Source of the DNA: Mastigias papua | Lineage: Eukaryota; Cnidaria; Scyphozoa; Rhizostomeae; Mastigiidae | Reading direction: 5' to 3' | Length of the DNA: 64,000 bases | Assembly (NCBI GenBank): GCA_964019165.1 | Contig: OZ025271.1 | Location: forward strand, 14,735,759 to 14,799,758 | In this document: piece by piece, positions 1-11,685 of the stretch | How positions within the stretch are numbered: position 1 is the stretch's first letter | Layout: each line of letters begins with the position of its first letter | The notes under the pieces: model-generated | The model's database searches: none | The model's input: the letters and a program-made list of their open reading frames with translations, nothing else | Told to the model about the DNA's origin: nothing | Made by a program: the position numbers and the translations under genes

Positions 1-235
1 TAAAAACTATGCTTGCTGAGTTGTAAAAACTTTTCCCTTTTTTCAAAATCTTTCTTTAATTTTAATTTCATTCTCATTTTCCATTGTAATTAGCTTTTGA
101 ATCTAGTATGTCAGTAATTATTTTAAATTGTATGTATTAATTTTTTAACATGGCCCCCTGGAAACCAGATCTCCGTATCTGAGGGGTCACCATGTATAAA
201 TAATTAAAAATGAAGTGAAATGAAAAGAAATGAAA
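1..235 (+). mobile_element. 3' tail of a CR1/L2-like LINE
   Basis: A pyrimidine-rich stretch is followed by a compact block at about 150-195 that can fold into small stems (CAGATCTCCGTATCTG; GCCCCC near AGGGGTC). The sequence then ends in an A-rich run with aaatg-type short repeats. That layout is usual at the 3' end of CR1/L2-group LINEs. No coding sequence is left in the window, and the body of the element would lie to the left. The call rests on shape and recalled family resemblance. Confidence 0.4.
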
Positions 236-3148
236 GTGATACTACACAAGTCCCAGAATGAGCTGGATGGAAAATTTGTTTGAAAAGATGGCAGCGGATA
301 TAAAAACTATTGGTGATAAATCAATAATAAGAGAGTTCCTAGTCCCAGGATGGAAGACAAGATGTCCATTCTAGAGAGCCACATCGCCATCATTGGACAG
401 AAGCAATTGATGAGGTAGGGTATTACAAGCATAGAATATATCCATGCATTAATGGAAGTGATTTTACATTCGGATGAATTGGCCAAAGAGACTGGTGACT
501 TATGCCTTCCTTAAGTACAAGATGAATTTGACTTTTTTGATGATCTAGATAGCTTTGATAAACTGTATTGGAAAGTCGGTAATAAAGGGGCTGATTTCCT
601 TATATTGTTCATAGGTTGCTCTTGATTTGCTTATCAGACTGCATGAAAATTCCATTATGTCATTCAAAACAACATTTCAACTCTGAACCATAGATAATTC
701 TAAACAACACAGAATTCTATCCACAAACAACATTTTTATGCCCATGTGGATTTTCCTTTAAAGACATAACGATTCTAAAATAAACACTGAAGGTAGCGGA
801 TGTATCTTCCTGCAAACAACAAAGTTTAACAGAAATAATAATAAAGGCTTTATAAAAAGGGGTATCCAAACTCATTTCAAGGGGCAGATGAATCTACATC
901 TCATTTCAGATGCTTTCTCGTACACTCTCATTCATAGATCATTGTGCACATCATCATGGCACTTCATCAGAATCATACGCAAGCTCTCACAGGCCACATA
1001 AAATGACGTGGGTGGCCACATCTGGCCTGCGGGCCACATCAGGCCTGCGAGCTTCAAGTTTGACACATGTACTTTATACTCTCAATCCAGCTGGTTTATA
1101 CAGTCAATGTTACGATAGCTTCATCATTTTACACTCAATGCAGTATGGGAAATGATTTATATCACACAAGGATGCTGGAGCAACAAATGGCTATTCAATA
1201 GCAACCTAGATCGAATGTCAATAATGAGAGAGGCAACCAACAAGCAAACTTATGTCTTGAGAAACGCCCTGTGTTAATAAGCGCCCAACTCTTATGAGAG
1301 CCCCTATCAAAAGGTACCAATTAATTGAGCGCTCCCGGCACTTTTTAGAGAATGTGGATCCATAAGGATGGAAACAATAGAGACCACTTGTTAATACGGA
1401 TGCTTTGTTGTGCTGACTGTTGAAGCAGTAGGTAAATAACCTATAATGATACACAATTATCTCAGACATTAACAATCAAATAAGCTAAAATGGAACTGTC
1501 TAGACATCACTTTTCAAGCCATCCGCTCCTCAAAAAAACAGTAACTTCGTTTATGATTTGATTGATTGTGCTAAAAAACCCTAACTCCAAGACATGATCT
1601 TCAAGTTCCTAATAAACGCATTAAATACACTTCAACATCATTATATGCATACAATTAGATCCAATCTAACAATCCACAAGTTAGTGTTTTCAGTACTCCT
1701 AACCATGGAAGAAAATGGAGTGAAAGCTCAGTTAAAAACAATATTTTGTTTACTTTTGCTTAGTCTTCAAAGTATCGATTGTTAGTTGATAGCGCAGTTG
1801 AACTTCGTAATAGGCCCTTTATCATGTTTCAACTGAAAAGTTAAGTGTATAAGTAAGGGGGCAGTCATATATCGACATTTCCCTGGCTTAGTATTATTCC
1901 AACTTTAATGTGCGTGGGAGGGGGCTCAAAGGCATGGGTGCCTCAAAGATTTCTTTATATTGATTTTCATGTCAAGGACTACGAAATGAGGGTAAAGTTT
2001 CTTAGTGTCTTTGTTTTCTATTGGGGGGACTCTCCTTCCATCAAGTAACCTATTTCAAGAGCAGGTTGTAAATTAATCTATCCTATATACAATCATGTAA
2101 TTTCCTCTTTTCCTAGGCTAATTTATAGTAATGAAATTTCTAGCTAATTTATCATATTGTAATATATTTACATGTATCATACTTTTGTTGGAATGGCATT
2201 TATGATGGATTAATAATTAGATGAAAATGAAACTGAAGCTGAAACTGAACAAATTGTCTTACTATAGAACCTTTTTCCAGTTCTGGCTCAAGGTCTGGAA
2301 CGATGTAATGCAATGGATTCCTTAACAAGTTCCTTGTTGTTGTAATCACATGAGTACTGATTTTGGCGGGAAAAAACTTCGGAGCAATAGCTTTAACATA
2401 AATTTGTAAATTAACCAATCTCTTTTACTTGGCATGTCTAGACAAGTTATCAATTTAACAATTTTTACTATAAAGTTCTTCTGGCACAACTCTTGTCATT
2501 AGTTTATAGACAGGTCGAACCAAAACATCAAATACTGTGCATCCAGGAACATCATGATACTGGTGCAAGTGCCATTGAAATATCTGGTTCAATAAATGGG
2601 CAAATGCTCTTTATAAATTCTTTTGAATTAATATTCATAATCAATACGGTCAATATCATTCGTAATATATTTGTATTCAGTTTTATTCCTTGAGCACATT
2701 TCTAGCGACATACAATGTTCGATAATGGGTCTGATAGCCCATTAGATGCTAGGTCTACCTTCTAATAGCACATGTGTCTGTAGAGCCTATTCTTTCATGG
2801 ATTGATGCTAAGGGAAGGTGTGGGTTCTATAAGTTAGCGCTGAAATGACTGTCCCACCCCAAATGCATGACTGACTTCTAGGACTTGCAAGAAAAATGAA
2901 AAAATATACCGACATGTTTTCTTCATATTGCCTAAGACAATGATACAACTTAATTGTCTTGTCAAGAGAACATATTTCTAGCTACCTACAATGTTCCAGA
3001 ATCAGTCCGATAACGCTTTAAATACTAGGCTTATTTTCTATTTGCAAGTGATTGTAGGGCCAATTGGGCTTTTATTGGAACAACCCTAAGAGAGGGAGTG
3101 GCAGCCTGAAAGTTAGAATCGAAATAACGCAACGGGCGGATGAAATCG
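236..3148. other. No recognisable gene
   Basis: Only short random reading frames occur here, and none resembles a known family or shows domain motifs. The sequence is AT-rich and may hold old, unrecognisable repeats. I see no RNA gene or clear terminal repeats. Confidence 0.5.
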
Positions 3149-3950
<802 letters not shown>

Positions 3951-5834
3951 CTTGACTCCTGCAAATCTCATGGATGCGATGAAATTTCTATTACAATGAT
4001 TAAGATATGTGATGATGCAATCGTTGAACCTCTGTGCATGATCTTTGAAAGGTGCATTCAGACTGGCACTTATCCTTCTTCTTGGAAGAGGGCCAATGTT
4101 GTTCCCATTCACAAAAAGGGGAGTCGGCAATGCAAAAATAATTATCGTCCAATCTCTTTGCTTCCTATTTTTTCTAAGATTTTTGAAAAACTGCTGTTCG
4201 ATGTAATCTACAGTCATTTGAATGATAATAAATTATTGACGCCTAAACAATCTGGGTTCCGACCTGGAGATTCCACCATAAATCAACTGTTGTTTATAAC
4301 ACATAAGATCTATTGTGCATTTGATGATACTCCCAGTAAAGAAACACGGGCAGTATTCCTTGATCTGTCAAAGGCATTTGATAGGGTATGGCATGAAGGA
4401 CTTATTTACAAACTTAAATGTAACGGAGTATCTGGTGATATACTAGCTCTTATCTGTAACTTTTTATTAAATAGGAAGCAAAGGGTGGTTTTGAATGGGA
4501 AGACTTCAGAGTGGAAGGATGTTCTTGCAGGGGTACCTCAAGGGTCTGTACTGGGTCCTTTATTCTTCCTCATTTATATAAATGACCTATGCGACAACTT
4601 GAATAGTGATGTCAGGCTATTTGCAGATGATACCTCCCTGTTTTCGGTGGTTGAAAACGAGATTACTGGTGCTGATGAACTAAATCGAGATCTTGAGAAA
4701 GTACGGCTTTGGGCCTGGCAATGGAAAATGCAATTTAACACGGATAAAACTGAAGAAGTCATATTTTCTACCAAATTAGCTAAAATTGCCCACCCTCCCT
4801 TAATGCTAGGTAACGATGTAGTGAAGAGGGTAAATGAGCATAAGCATTTAGGAATGATTTTCGATTCTAAACTAAATTTTCAGAGTCACATCAGAGCAGC
4901 CATCCTTAAGGCTAGGCGAGGAATTGGGCTTATACGATATCTCTCAAAGTATGTCTCTAGAAATATTCTTAATCTAACTTACAAACTATATGTCAGACCT
5001 CATTTGGACTATGGTGACATATTGTACCACAGATATGACCCTGACATGCGATTAGGTTTTACACAAAAACTTGAACAAACCCAGTACTCTGCGGCACTAG
5101 CAGTCTCTGGTGCATGGAGAGGTACAGATAGGCAAAGACTTTACAATGAATTAGGATGGGAAACCCTGTACAGTAGAAGATGGTACCGACGTTTATGTCA
5201 TTTTTTTAACCTCAAAAATAATCAATCCCCAGAATATCTCTTCAATCAAATCCCTGCCGAGCGGAGAACCAACTATGATCTTAGAAATCAGCGAATATAT
5301 GCCCCGTCTGTTAGTAGGACTGTCCGTTTTTCAAATACGTATTTTAGTAATGCCCCTTACGAATGGAATTTACTTGATGGAGATATAAGGAGCTCCAAGT
5401 CTATTGCTGAATTCAAACGCAAACTCCTGTCAAAAATAAGACCTACTGAAAACTCTGTTTATAACATATATGATATTGAAGGTGTTAGAATCTTAACAAA
5501 ATTGCGTTTGAAGTTTAGTGCATTAAATGAGCATAGGTTTCGACATAGATTCAACATCGTGAGTCCACTATGTAATTGCGGTACCGCTAACGAGGATAGT
5601 AAGCATTTTTTCCTGCATTGCCCTATGTATTATCATCTTCGCAGAAACCTCCTTGGCCAGCTCTCAGAAATTCTTAATATGGATACTGTTAACTTCGATG
5701 ACGATGTTGTTTCTTCGCTGATTTTGTATGGAAATTCTGAACTGCCATATATTGTCAACCGAATGATTCTTGAAGCTACATTAGAATACATCAAGTCATC
5801 GAGACGCTTTGCATCATTAGACTATGAAAATTAA
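3951..5834 (+). CDS. LINE reverse transcriptase, 5'-truncated
   Basis: This is the reverse transcriptase of a non-LTR retrotransposon, which copies its own RNA at a nicked target. Counted from the first Met at 3996 (612 residues), motif A (FLDLSKAFD) has its Asp at about 123, the GVPQGSVLGP block follows, and the catalytic FADD lies at 209-212. A Cys/His cluster near 526-545 (CNCG followed by H and C) closes the protein, as in many invertebrate LINEs. The frame is already open upstream of 3996 with RT-like residues, so that Met is internal. The N-terminal half and the endonuclease are missing, consistent with truncated reverse transcription. The frame has no stops, so the copy is fairly young. 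The clade is probably CR1/Jockey-like, which I cannot settle by eye. Confidence 0.9.
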   Translation, partial: LDSCKSHGCDEISITMIKICDDAIVEPLCMIFERCIQTGTYPSSWKRANVVPIHKKGSRQCKNNYRPISLLPIFSKIFEKLLFDVIYSHLNDNKLLTPKQSGFRPGDSTINQLLFITHKIYCAFDDTPSKETRAVFLDLSKAFDRVWHEGLIYKLKCNGVSGDILALICNFLLNRKQRVVLNGKTSEWKDVLAGVPQGSVLGPLFFLIYINDLCDNLNSDVRLFADDTSLFSVVENEITGADELNRDLEKVRLWAWQWKMQFNTDKTEEVIFSTKLAKIAHPPLMLGNDVVKRVNEHKHLGMIFDSKLNFQSHIRAAILKARRGIGLIRYLSKYVSRNILNLTYKLYVRPHLDYGDILYHRYDPDMRLGFTQKLEQTQYSAALAVSGAWRGTDRQRLYNELGWETLYSRRWYRRLCHFFNLKNNQSPEYLFNQIPAERRTNYDLRNQRIYAPSVSRTVRFSNTYFSNAPYEWNLLDGDIRSSKSIAEFKRKLLSKIRPTENSVYNIYDIEGVRILTKLRLKFSALNEHRFRHRFNIVSPLCNCGTANEDSKHFFLHCPMYYHLRRNLLGQLSEILNMDTVNFDDDVVSSLILYGNSELPYIVNRMILEATLEYIKSSRRFASLDYEN

Positions 5835-5917
5835 TAGCCCTTGAAAACTAAAACTTCGTGATTTTTATCTGTCCGTGTATGTTATTTTTGTTTGGTGCAT
5901 TCGTGTGCGTGTGTGTA

Positions 5918-5973
<56 letters not shown>

Positions 5974-6315
5974 TGTGAGTTAGCGTATGTAGCTTTCTTT
6001 CTTACGTTGAAAATTGCTGCAGGGGGAAAATGGCCTGGAGGCATTATAACCTCCAATGTCGATCGATTCTGCTCGAGCATGGAGCTCTCAGTATGCTCCT
6101 TGCTCGTCAAACCTAAACCTCAATCGCCTAACATGATGGCTAGGTGTTTGCCACTGGGGTGTTTCTCTCCTGCAGCAATCATTAGAATACTTTATACTTA
6201 ATGGTAAGTGCCATACATAGTGGGAACTCGCTGACTACTAGTCCTTTCCCGCTATGGATGGCACGCAGTAAATTAACTGATTGTCGTTAGTAATTGTGTT
6301 TTTAAATGAATAGAG

Positions 6316-6359
<44 letters not shown>
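5835..6359 (+). mobile_element. LINE 3' UTR with (GT)n and poly(A) tail
   Basis: This region follows the RT stop directly and ends in 44 consecutive A residues (6316-6359), the expected mark of target-primed reverse transcription. With the RT it forms one insertion of about 2.4 kb. The UTR contains a (GT)n tract near its start. I could not identify a target-site duplication because the 5' end is uncertain. Confidence 0.8.
5903..5971 (+). repeat. (GT)n microsatellite inside the LINE UTR
   Basis: About 69 bp of GT with a few interruptions at both edges. It lies inside the 3' UTR of the preceding LINE. Confidence 0.95.
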
Positions 6360-6361
<2 letters not shown>

Positions 6362-6785
6362 TCCAAATGCAAACCCTCCCCAAATTACTATTTTCCTGAC
6401 GACAGGAAAGAGAGAGTAGAAGATTCAAAAAACGCCAGATGTAATAGTTAGTCCAGGCCTCCTATTTTCAATGAAACCTACTTACACAATTATTACAAGC
6501 ATCAAATGAAGAAATGCAAGAGTTAGTAGATGCTCTTAGTGAAAAGGAGTAAAGCTAAGAAGATAAACGTGATAACATAATATATGCAGAAGCTGATAAC
6601 ATAGAGAACATACCAGTTGGTAATGGATTGTTGCAGTATGTAAACCAGCTTACGTATTTGGGAATACTCTTCAAGAAAAAGCAAGACAGCTAACGTCAAT
6701 GGTTTTCCTAATAGCCAAACATTGAAGAGAAAGTTGGATAAGGAAAAGCAGCAGCAGAAAAACAACCAGTAGCTTTGAAGTCGGA

Positions 6786-6926
6786 TGCTATAAGAGAGTG
6801 CTGAAGATAAGCTGGGCAGTCAGAGTAAAGAATGAGAACATCCTACTCTGTCTTCAACTTCCTAAGAGATTGCTAGATACAACAGTAAAGAAGAAATATT
6901 CTGATATAGGAAGTGGACAGAAAAGC
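6786..6926 (+). pseudogene. LINE C-terminal fragment
   Basis: A short open stretch contains the motif CYKRVLKISWAVRVKNENIL. It resembles the conserved C-terminal segment (R-x-L-x-I-x-W-x-x-R-V-x-N-x-x-V/I-L) found downstream of RT in many APE-type LINEs. The surrounding sequence is too decayed to follow. This is a weak call from one motif. Confidence 0.35.
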
Positions 6927-6950
6927 TAAATACCAGGAAAAGAAAAACCA

Positions 6951-7172
6951 TTGTACAGATTACTGGTTCAGAGCGAGGGGAATTTCCTAGGAAAGTTAAA
7001 AGATAAAATATCACTTGTAGATGTGATTGCTTTGATGTACGAAAGTCGTTTCAGCTCTTCACTTTCTCTTGCCACAATTCCATCTACTGTAACAATTGCT
7101 GAGAGATCTTTCCAGTTCCGATCAACTACAACATATCTCAGAGTTGTCATGGCTACACAAGCTATCAAAAAT
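6951..7172 (+). pseudogene. hAT transposase dimerisation-domain fragment
   Basis: The translated stretch contains IPSTVTIAERSF followed by TYLR. This matches the C-terminal hAT family dimerisation signature (I-P-V-T-x-A-x-A-E-R-S-F-S, then K-x-Y-L-R-S). Upstream, LVDVIALMYESR-like sequence would fit the preceding helix. No catalytic region or terminal inverted repeats were found, so this is an isolated remnant. Confidence 0.45.
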
Positions 7173-7388
7173 TGAAGAAAAATGCATTGCTTAAAAGAAC
7201 AAAATGGTATCAGTGGGTTGCATGGTTGAAAGATGTTTGAAATTGGAGAGACGAGTGAAGGAGAGCAGGATTCAGAATGTAGTTGGTAGAATAAAGTGCT
7301 CTCAAACATACGTGACCCTCTCTTGGCCATAAGATGTTAGTGAAATTTGTTACCATGGAAATAGAAGATTAATATGAAGAGGGGCATT

Positions 7389-7520
7389 AGACAAGATCAT
7401 TATCATCAAAGAGTGACAGAGAAACTGTCTCCAATGATAAAGACATCTTCAGCATTGGAAGAATTTTGATCAATTAAAAGACAGTTTCATAGGCATCACC
7501 AGGAATTGGCTGATCAAAAC
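7389..7520 (+). repeat. Dispersed repeat, copy 1
   Basis: About 130 bp related to 25993-26124 on the same strand. Shared blocks include gacaagat, aagacatcttcagcattgg and a following gat-aattaaa-gac segment. The copies are well diverged, and no protein family was recognised in either. Confidence 0.6.
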
Positions 7521-7622
7521 ACAAATGGTACGTTCCTTTGTAATTTTCAATAAGTGGATAAGCTTCAATTGTTTATATAAAATGGAAACGTAATATAGGC
7601 AAAGAGCGTTCTTCAAAATGAT

Positions 7623-7657
7623 GATATCGTGATATATATGATATCGTGATATATATG
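7623..7657 (+). repeat. Two-copy 17-bp tandem repeat
   Basis: Two tandem copies of gatatcgtgatatatat, followed by more TGATATA-like sequence. They lie about 20 bp before the point where homology between the two inverted Ty3 copies begins. Confidence 0.8.
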
Positions 7658-7669
7658 ATGATATGATAT

Positions 7670-8269
7670 ATGAAAACGACGGATAACGTGGGAGAACCTG
7701 AACTAGAAACGGAATAGGTGATTTGTTCCAAAGAAACTTCACTACAGACCCTGTTTTCACTAGCTGAGTTACTGGGGATACCGAAAGCCACTTTGGAGAA
7801 TAAGAAACGTCTCGCAGTTAGCAGAGTGGCAAGAGATCATATTTCTCAAAGTTTAGAAGTAAATGAAGGTGACTTAAATGCACAACATGAGTTTTTAACA
7901 GGTGTTTTGGATATTCTTAAGTTGTCAGAGAAGAAAGATCCCAGGGAACGCACAGGTGTGGGGGAAAGCCTTCAGGCTGAACCAGAAAGCATCCCAACAG
8001 ACAATTCAGACCCTATGGAAAGTAATGAGGATGCAGGTAACCCAGAAAGTAAAATAAGAACTTTACAAGCCCAACTGGACAGGTCGAAAAGCGCCGCTAG
8101 CAAAGGTGTGAATAAGGGGGCTGTAAGTAGGGGACAAGGGAATATTGGAAGTGCATATAACCTAGCTGTCCCTATGACAAATATTCTCAGACGTGATTTT
8201 AAGATTAGTGGACTGATTGGAGATCCTAATGACAGGAATACAATGACTTACATAAGCCTAGTGAAATAA
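7670..8269 (+). pseudogene. Ty3 Gag, N-terminal part
   Basis: This is the start of the Gag frame. A plausible ATG at 7670 is followed after 15 codons by an in-frame TAG (7715-7717). The frame then runs to a TAA at 8267-8269 and continues in the same frame into the next entry. The visible portion is hydrophilic, with a helical Leu-rich start and an acidic, Ser/Pro-rich middle. No catalytic motif is expected in Gag. In copy 2 the equivalent ATG lies at 14859-14861 with the same TAG after it. The family assignment comes from the downstream zinc knuckle and pol. Confidence 0.7.
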
Positions 8270-9130
8270 ATTGATGCAGGTCAAACTAAAGGTTTCAATG
8301 ATTCTGAAATTGTTGAGGGGGTAATCAAGGCTATGACACCATCCCTTAAGCTCAAGAGATACCTGGATTCTATGCAAAACCTGACTCTCAAAGATCTGAA
8401 AGAAATTCTGCAGGCCCACTATGGAAGGAAAAGCACAACTGACTTGTTTACAGAACTAGCTAAATTGAGTCAGACAGTAGAAGAAGATGCTCTTACTTTC
8501 CTTACAAGAGCCCTTGCTCTACGCCAACAGGTAATCTTTGCTTGTGATCAAGGGAGGGGGTCAGAGATCCACTATACCCCAGAGCAGGTACAATCTCTAT
8601 TTTTGCGTCGCTTGGAACTGGGGATGAGAGATCCTACTATCAGAGCAAAAATGGGACCTCATCTTACTAGTACAGGAATATCCGATCAGAGACTCATTAC
8701 TACGCTAAGTGACATAATATCAAGAGAGGAAGAACATAGACAATTGATTGGAGGTGTTAGGCCAAAAGCAAGAATAAATGAAGTAGAGGTTGCAGGGTTT
8801 TGTGATGAAAATTCTAGTAACAAATCAAAGAAAGAACCAAAAGCAGGGGCATTGCAAACAAAAGTTGAGGCAATGGAAGTACAAATTAAGGGATTGAGCG
8901 AAAAAATGGATAAGCTGTTGATTAATCAAGTAGAAGCTCAGTACAACATTTCTAGTTTCCGCCGAAAGAGAAGACCAGCATGTACAAAATGTAAGCAAGA
9001 AAGCAAGGAAGAATCTTGTAGCCACTGTTTTGGGTGTGGTTCAGGGGAGCACTTTAAGCAAAATTGCCCTAAAAGGAATACTCAAATGCATGGAAACGAG
9101 AGGGGTCTGTCGAAGAGGGGGGCACGATAG
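8270..9130 (+). pseudogene. Ty3 Gag, capsid and zinc knuckle
   Basis: This continues the Gag frame after the TAA. It contains a helical capsid-like region, a Lys-rich coiled segment, and near its C-terminus the nucleocapsid knuckle CFGCGSGEHFKQNC (C-x2-C-x4-H-x4-C). The preceding CTKCKQESKEESCSHC adds more paired Cys. It ends at TAG 9128-9130. The next frame (-1) is already open well upstream of this stop, and a run of six G (9117-9122) precedes it, so Gag and the downstream frame overlap in the way expected for -1 frameshifting. The heptamer is not a textbook slippery site in this phase. Confidence 0.8.
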
Positions 9131-9171
9131 ACCCAGAACATGACCAAGAACCCCTGACACGTCAAAAGTGC

Positions 9172-9429
9172 ATGTATTGTTGTAGAGGAATTGAGCGAGA
9201 GAATATACAAAGATGCTCCCAGTGCAAGCAAGTAGTGTACTGCACAAAAACCTGTCAAATTTCACATTGGAAAAAGCACCGAGTTTTGTGCTCTGCAATT
9301 AAACAGCTAGAATTGAGGGAGCATGATAAGAAAAGTCATGTAAAGACTCTTTTCCAAAGCCAATTAACACCAAAAGAACATGCAAAAGTGGTGCAACTGG
9401 TAGGACACCGCTGCAATTTAAATGTCTAA
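9172..9429 (+). CDS. MYND zinc-finger segment at the head of the Ty3 pol frame
   Basis: The segment has the full MYND spacing: C-x2-C, then C-x2-C, then C-x3-C, then H-x3-H-x3-C, with the diagnostic YC and CQ-x2-HW. MYND fingers normally bind Pro-rich peptides in partner proteins, for example in chromatin regulators and SMYD methyltransferases. Its frame is open upstream of the Met at 9172 and overlaps the end of Gag by more than 60 bases. Downstream it is in frame with the protease, separated only by TAA 9427-9429. It therefore looks like a domain of the Pro-Pol polyprotein rather than a free gene. Copy 2 carries the same segment at 13099-13356. Function in the element is unknown. Confidence 0.8.
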   Translation: MYCCRGIERENIQRCSQCKQVVYCTKTCQISHWKKHRVLCSAIKQLELREHDKKSHVKTLFQSQLTPKEHAKVVQLVGHRCNLNV

Positions 9430-11685
9430 TTAAATGGGAAACAAGTAAATGCATTGTGGGACACTGGTGCTCAGGTGTCCATTGTGTCACACAAATGGTT
9501 GAAAAAGACTTTTCCATCCGTTGAAGTAAGACAGATTAGCGAAATATTAGGTGAAGAACAAGACCTAAGCATAACAGCAGCAAATGGGACAGGCATTCCT
9601 TTTGTCGGATTTGTGGAATTGAAACTCGAATTAGGTCAAAGTAGTGATGACAGTGCAGTTATTGTTCCAATGTTAGTGACCAGGGATGAGATAGAACAAC
9701 CACTTATTGGCTTTAATGTTATTGACCAACTGACAAAAGACTATCGGGATATAAGTAGCATTCCAAAGGCAATTGGCCAGAGCTTTCCAGATCTCCCAGC
9801 AAATAAAGTGATGCCTTTTGTAGCATGTCTAACTTCTTACCATGATGAGATGCTAGGAACAGTCAAAAGTCAAAGAAGGACCGTAGTTATTCCTAAACAT
9901 CAGAGTGTGACCATCAAGTGTAGAGTTAAATGTCTGATAACTGAACAAGCTACTCCTGTGCTGCTTGAGCCAGATATTGAAAAGATACCTGAAGGACTTG
10001 AAATCCATTCATCCTTGCTGCATTTAAAAAGAGGCTCTTCTCATGCCATTAGTCTGGATGCTTACAATGGAACAACACATGACATTTTTCTAAGGGGAAA
10101 AACACTGTTAGGTAGTTTGCAAACTGTACAATCAGTCACACCAGTCCAAATTATAGATAGGAATGCAGGAAGCTCGAAACATCCAGAGAAGCAGAAAACA
10201 CACATGGAAGATACTTTTAGGACGGAAGACTGTGCACCAAAGGTGGTTTTAGGGGAAACCCTAACAGAATTGCAGAAAGAAGCAGTCGAGAAGATGCTAG
10301 AAGAAGAATCAGCATCATTTGCAAAAGATGACCAAGATGGGGGTTGTATTCCAGACCTGGAGTTAAAGATAGAGTTGACAGACAAGACTCCAGTTAAAAA
10401 GTCATACGTTTCAGTTCCTCGTCCCTTGTATCCAGAAGTCAAGGCGTACATTGAAGACTTATTAAATCGGGGATGGATCATGAAGTCTACATCATCATAC
10501 AGCAGCCCAGTGTTGTGTGTACGGAAAAAATGTGGACTTTGTGTAGACTATAGGGAATTGAATCGTCGCACAACACCAGACCGACACCCAATTCTTAGAG
10601 TGAAGGAAACACTAGAAAACTTAGCAGACAAGAAATGGTTTAGTGTTCTGGATCAGGGCAAAGCCTATCACCAAGGATTTGTCCATTCAGACAGTAGAGC
10701 CTTCACAGCCTTTATAACACCATGGGGGCTATATGAATGGATTAGGATCCCTTTTTGCTTAACTAATGCTCCTGCCTGCTTCCAAAGATTTATGGAAGGC
10801 TGTCTATCAGATCTGAGAGATAGGATTTGCACCCCATATCTAGATGATGTGATTGTATACTCATCAACTTTTGAAGAACACATCAGCAATGTCCGTACGG
10901 TGCTGAGAAGATTGAAGGAACATGGTGTGAAACTCAAGCCATCAAAATGTAATATGTTTCAGAAGGAAGTCCACTACCTTGGCAGGATTGTAAGTGAAGA
11001 AGGCCATAAGATGGACTCAAGTAATATTGATGCACTCCTTGCCTTGAGGGGCACCAAGCCCAAGACAGTTGGTGAGGTCCGGAAAATTGTTGGCTTTTTA
11101 GGGTACTATCGAGGGTACATACAAGATTTCTCAAGAATTGTGAAGCCTATCTATGACCTTCTTCAAAGCCAAGAGAACACAGACACGCATAAAAGTTGCA
11201 CTATAAAACCTAAAAGAAGGATAGACCCACATAAAGCAAAAAAATGTTCATCTACTCTGGTCAGATGGGAAAGACAACATGAGGAAATTCTTGCCCACAT
11301 CATTAGCTGTCTCACATCACCACCGGTGATGGCTTATCCAAATTACGAATGTCCATTTATAGTTCACACAGATGCTTCCAAGGAAGGGTTAGGGGCAGTT
11401 CTTTACCAAAAGCAGGATGGCAAGGTGAGAGTGATTGCTTATGCATCACGCACACTGTCACCAGCAGAACAAAAATACCATCTTCATTCTGGAAAATTGG
11501 AGTTCCTTGCACTTAAATGGGCTATTACAGAACGTTTCAAAGATTGTTTGTATTATGCTCCTGGATTCACAATGTTAACAGACAACAATCCTCTGACATA
11601 TGTGTTGACATCAGGTAAACTGAATGCCACAGGTCACAGGTGGGTAGCAGACCTTGCAGATTTCCACTTCACAATCAAATATTGA
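9430..11685 (+). pseudogene. Ty3 protease, reverse transcriptase and RNase H
   Basis: The frame begins right after TAA 9427-9429; the TTG at 9454 is not a real start. The aspartic protease motif is [11 protein letters not shown] motif A has its Asp at 10651-10653 and the catalytic YLDD is encoded at 10837-10848. RNase H follows with HTDAS, a central Glu (LEFLALKW) and TDNNP. The frame stops at TGA 11683-11685 inside the conserved RNase H C-terminus and resumes in the same frame with GTANRDADFLSRPP. A CGA-to-TGA transition at a CpG is one simple explanation. Apart from the stops, the catalytic residues are present. Copy 2 shares only the protease part. Confidence 0.9.

Noticed and set aside
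5865..6201. Cys-Val and His-Thr repeat frames
   Set aside because: They are translations of the (GT)n tract inside the LINE UTR.
7718..7720. Start codon for the Ty3 Gag
   Set aside because: The codon is GTG right after an in-frame TAG, so it is only the first codon after a stop. The TTG codons at 9454 and 13074 are rejected likewise.
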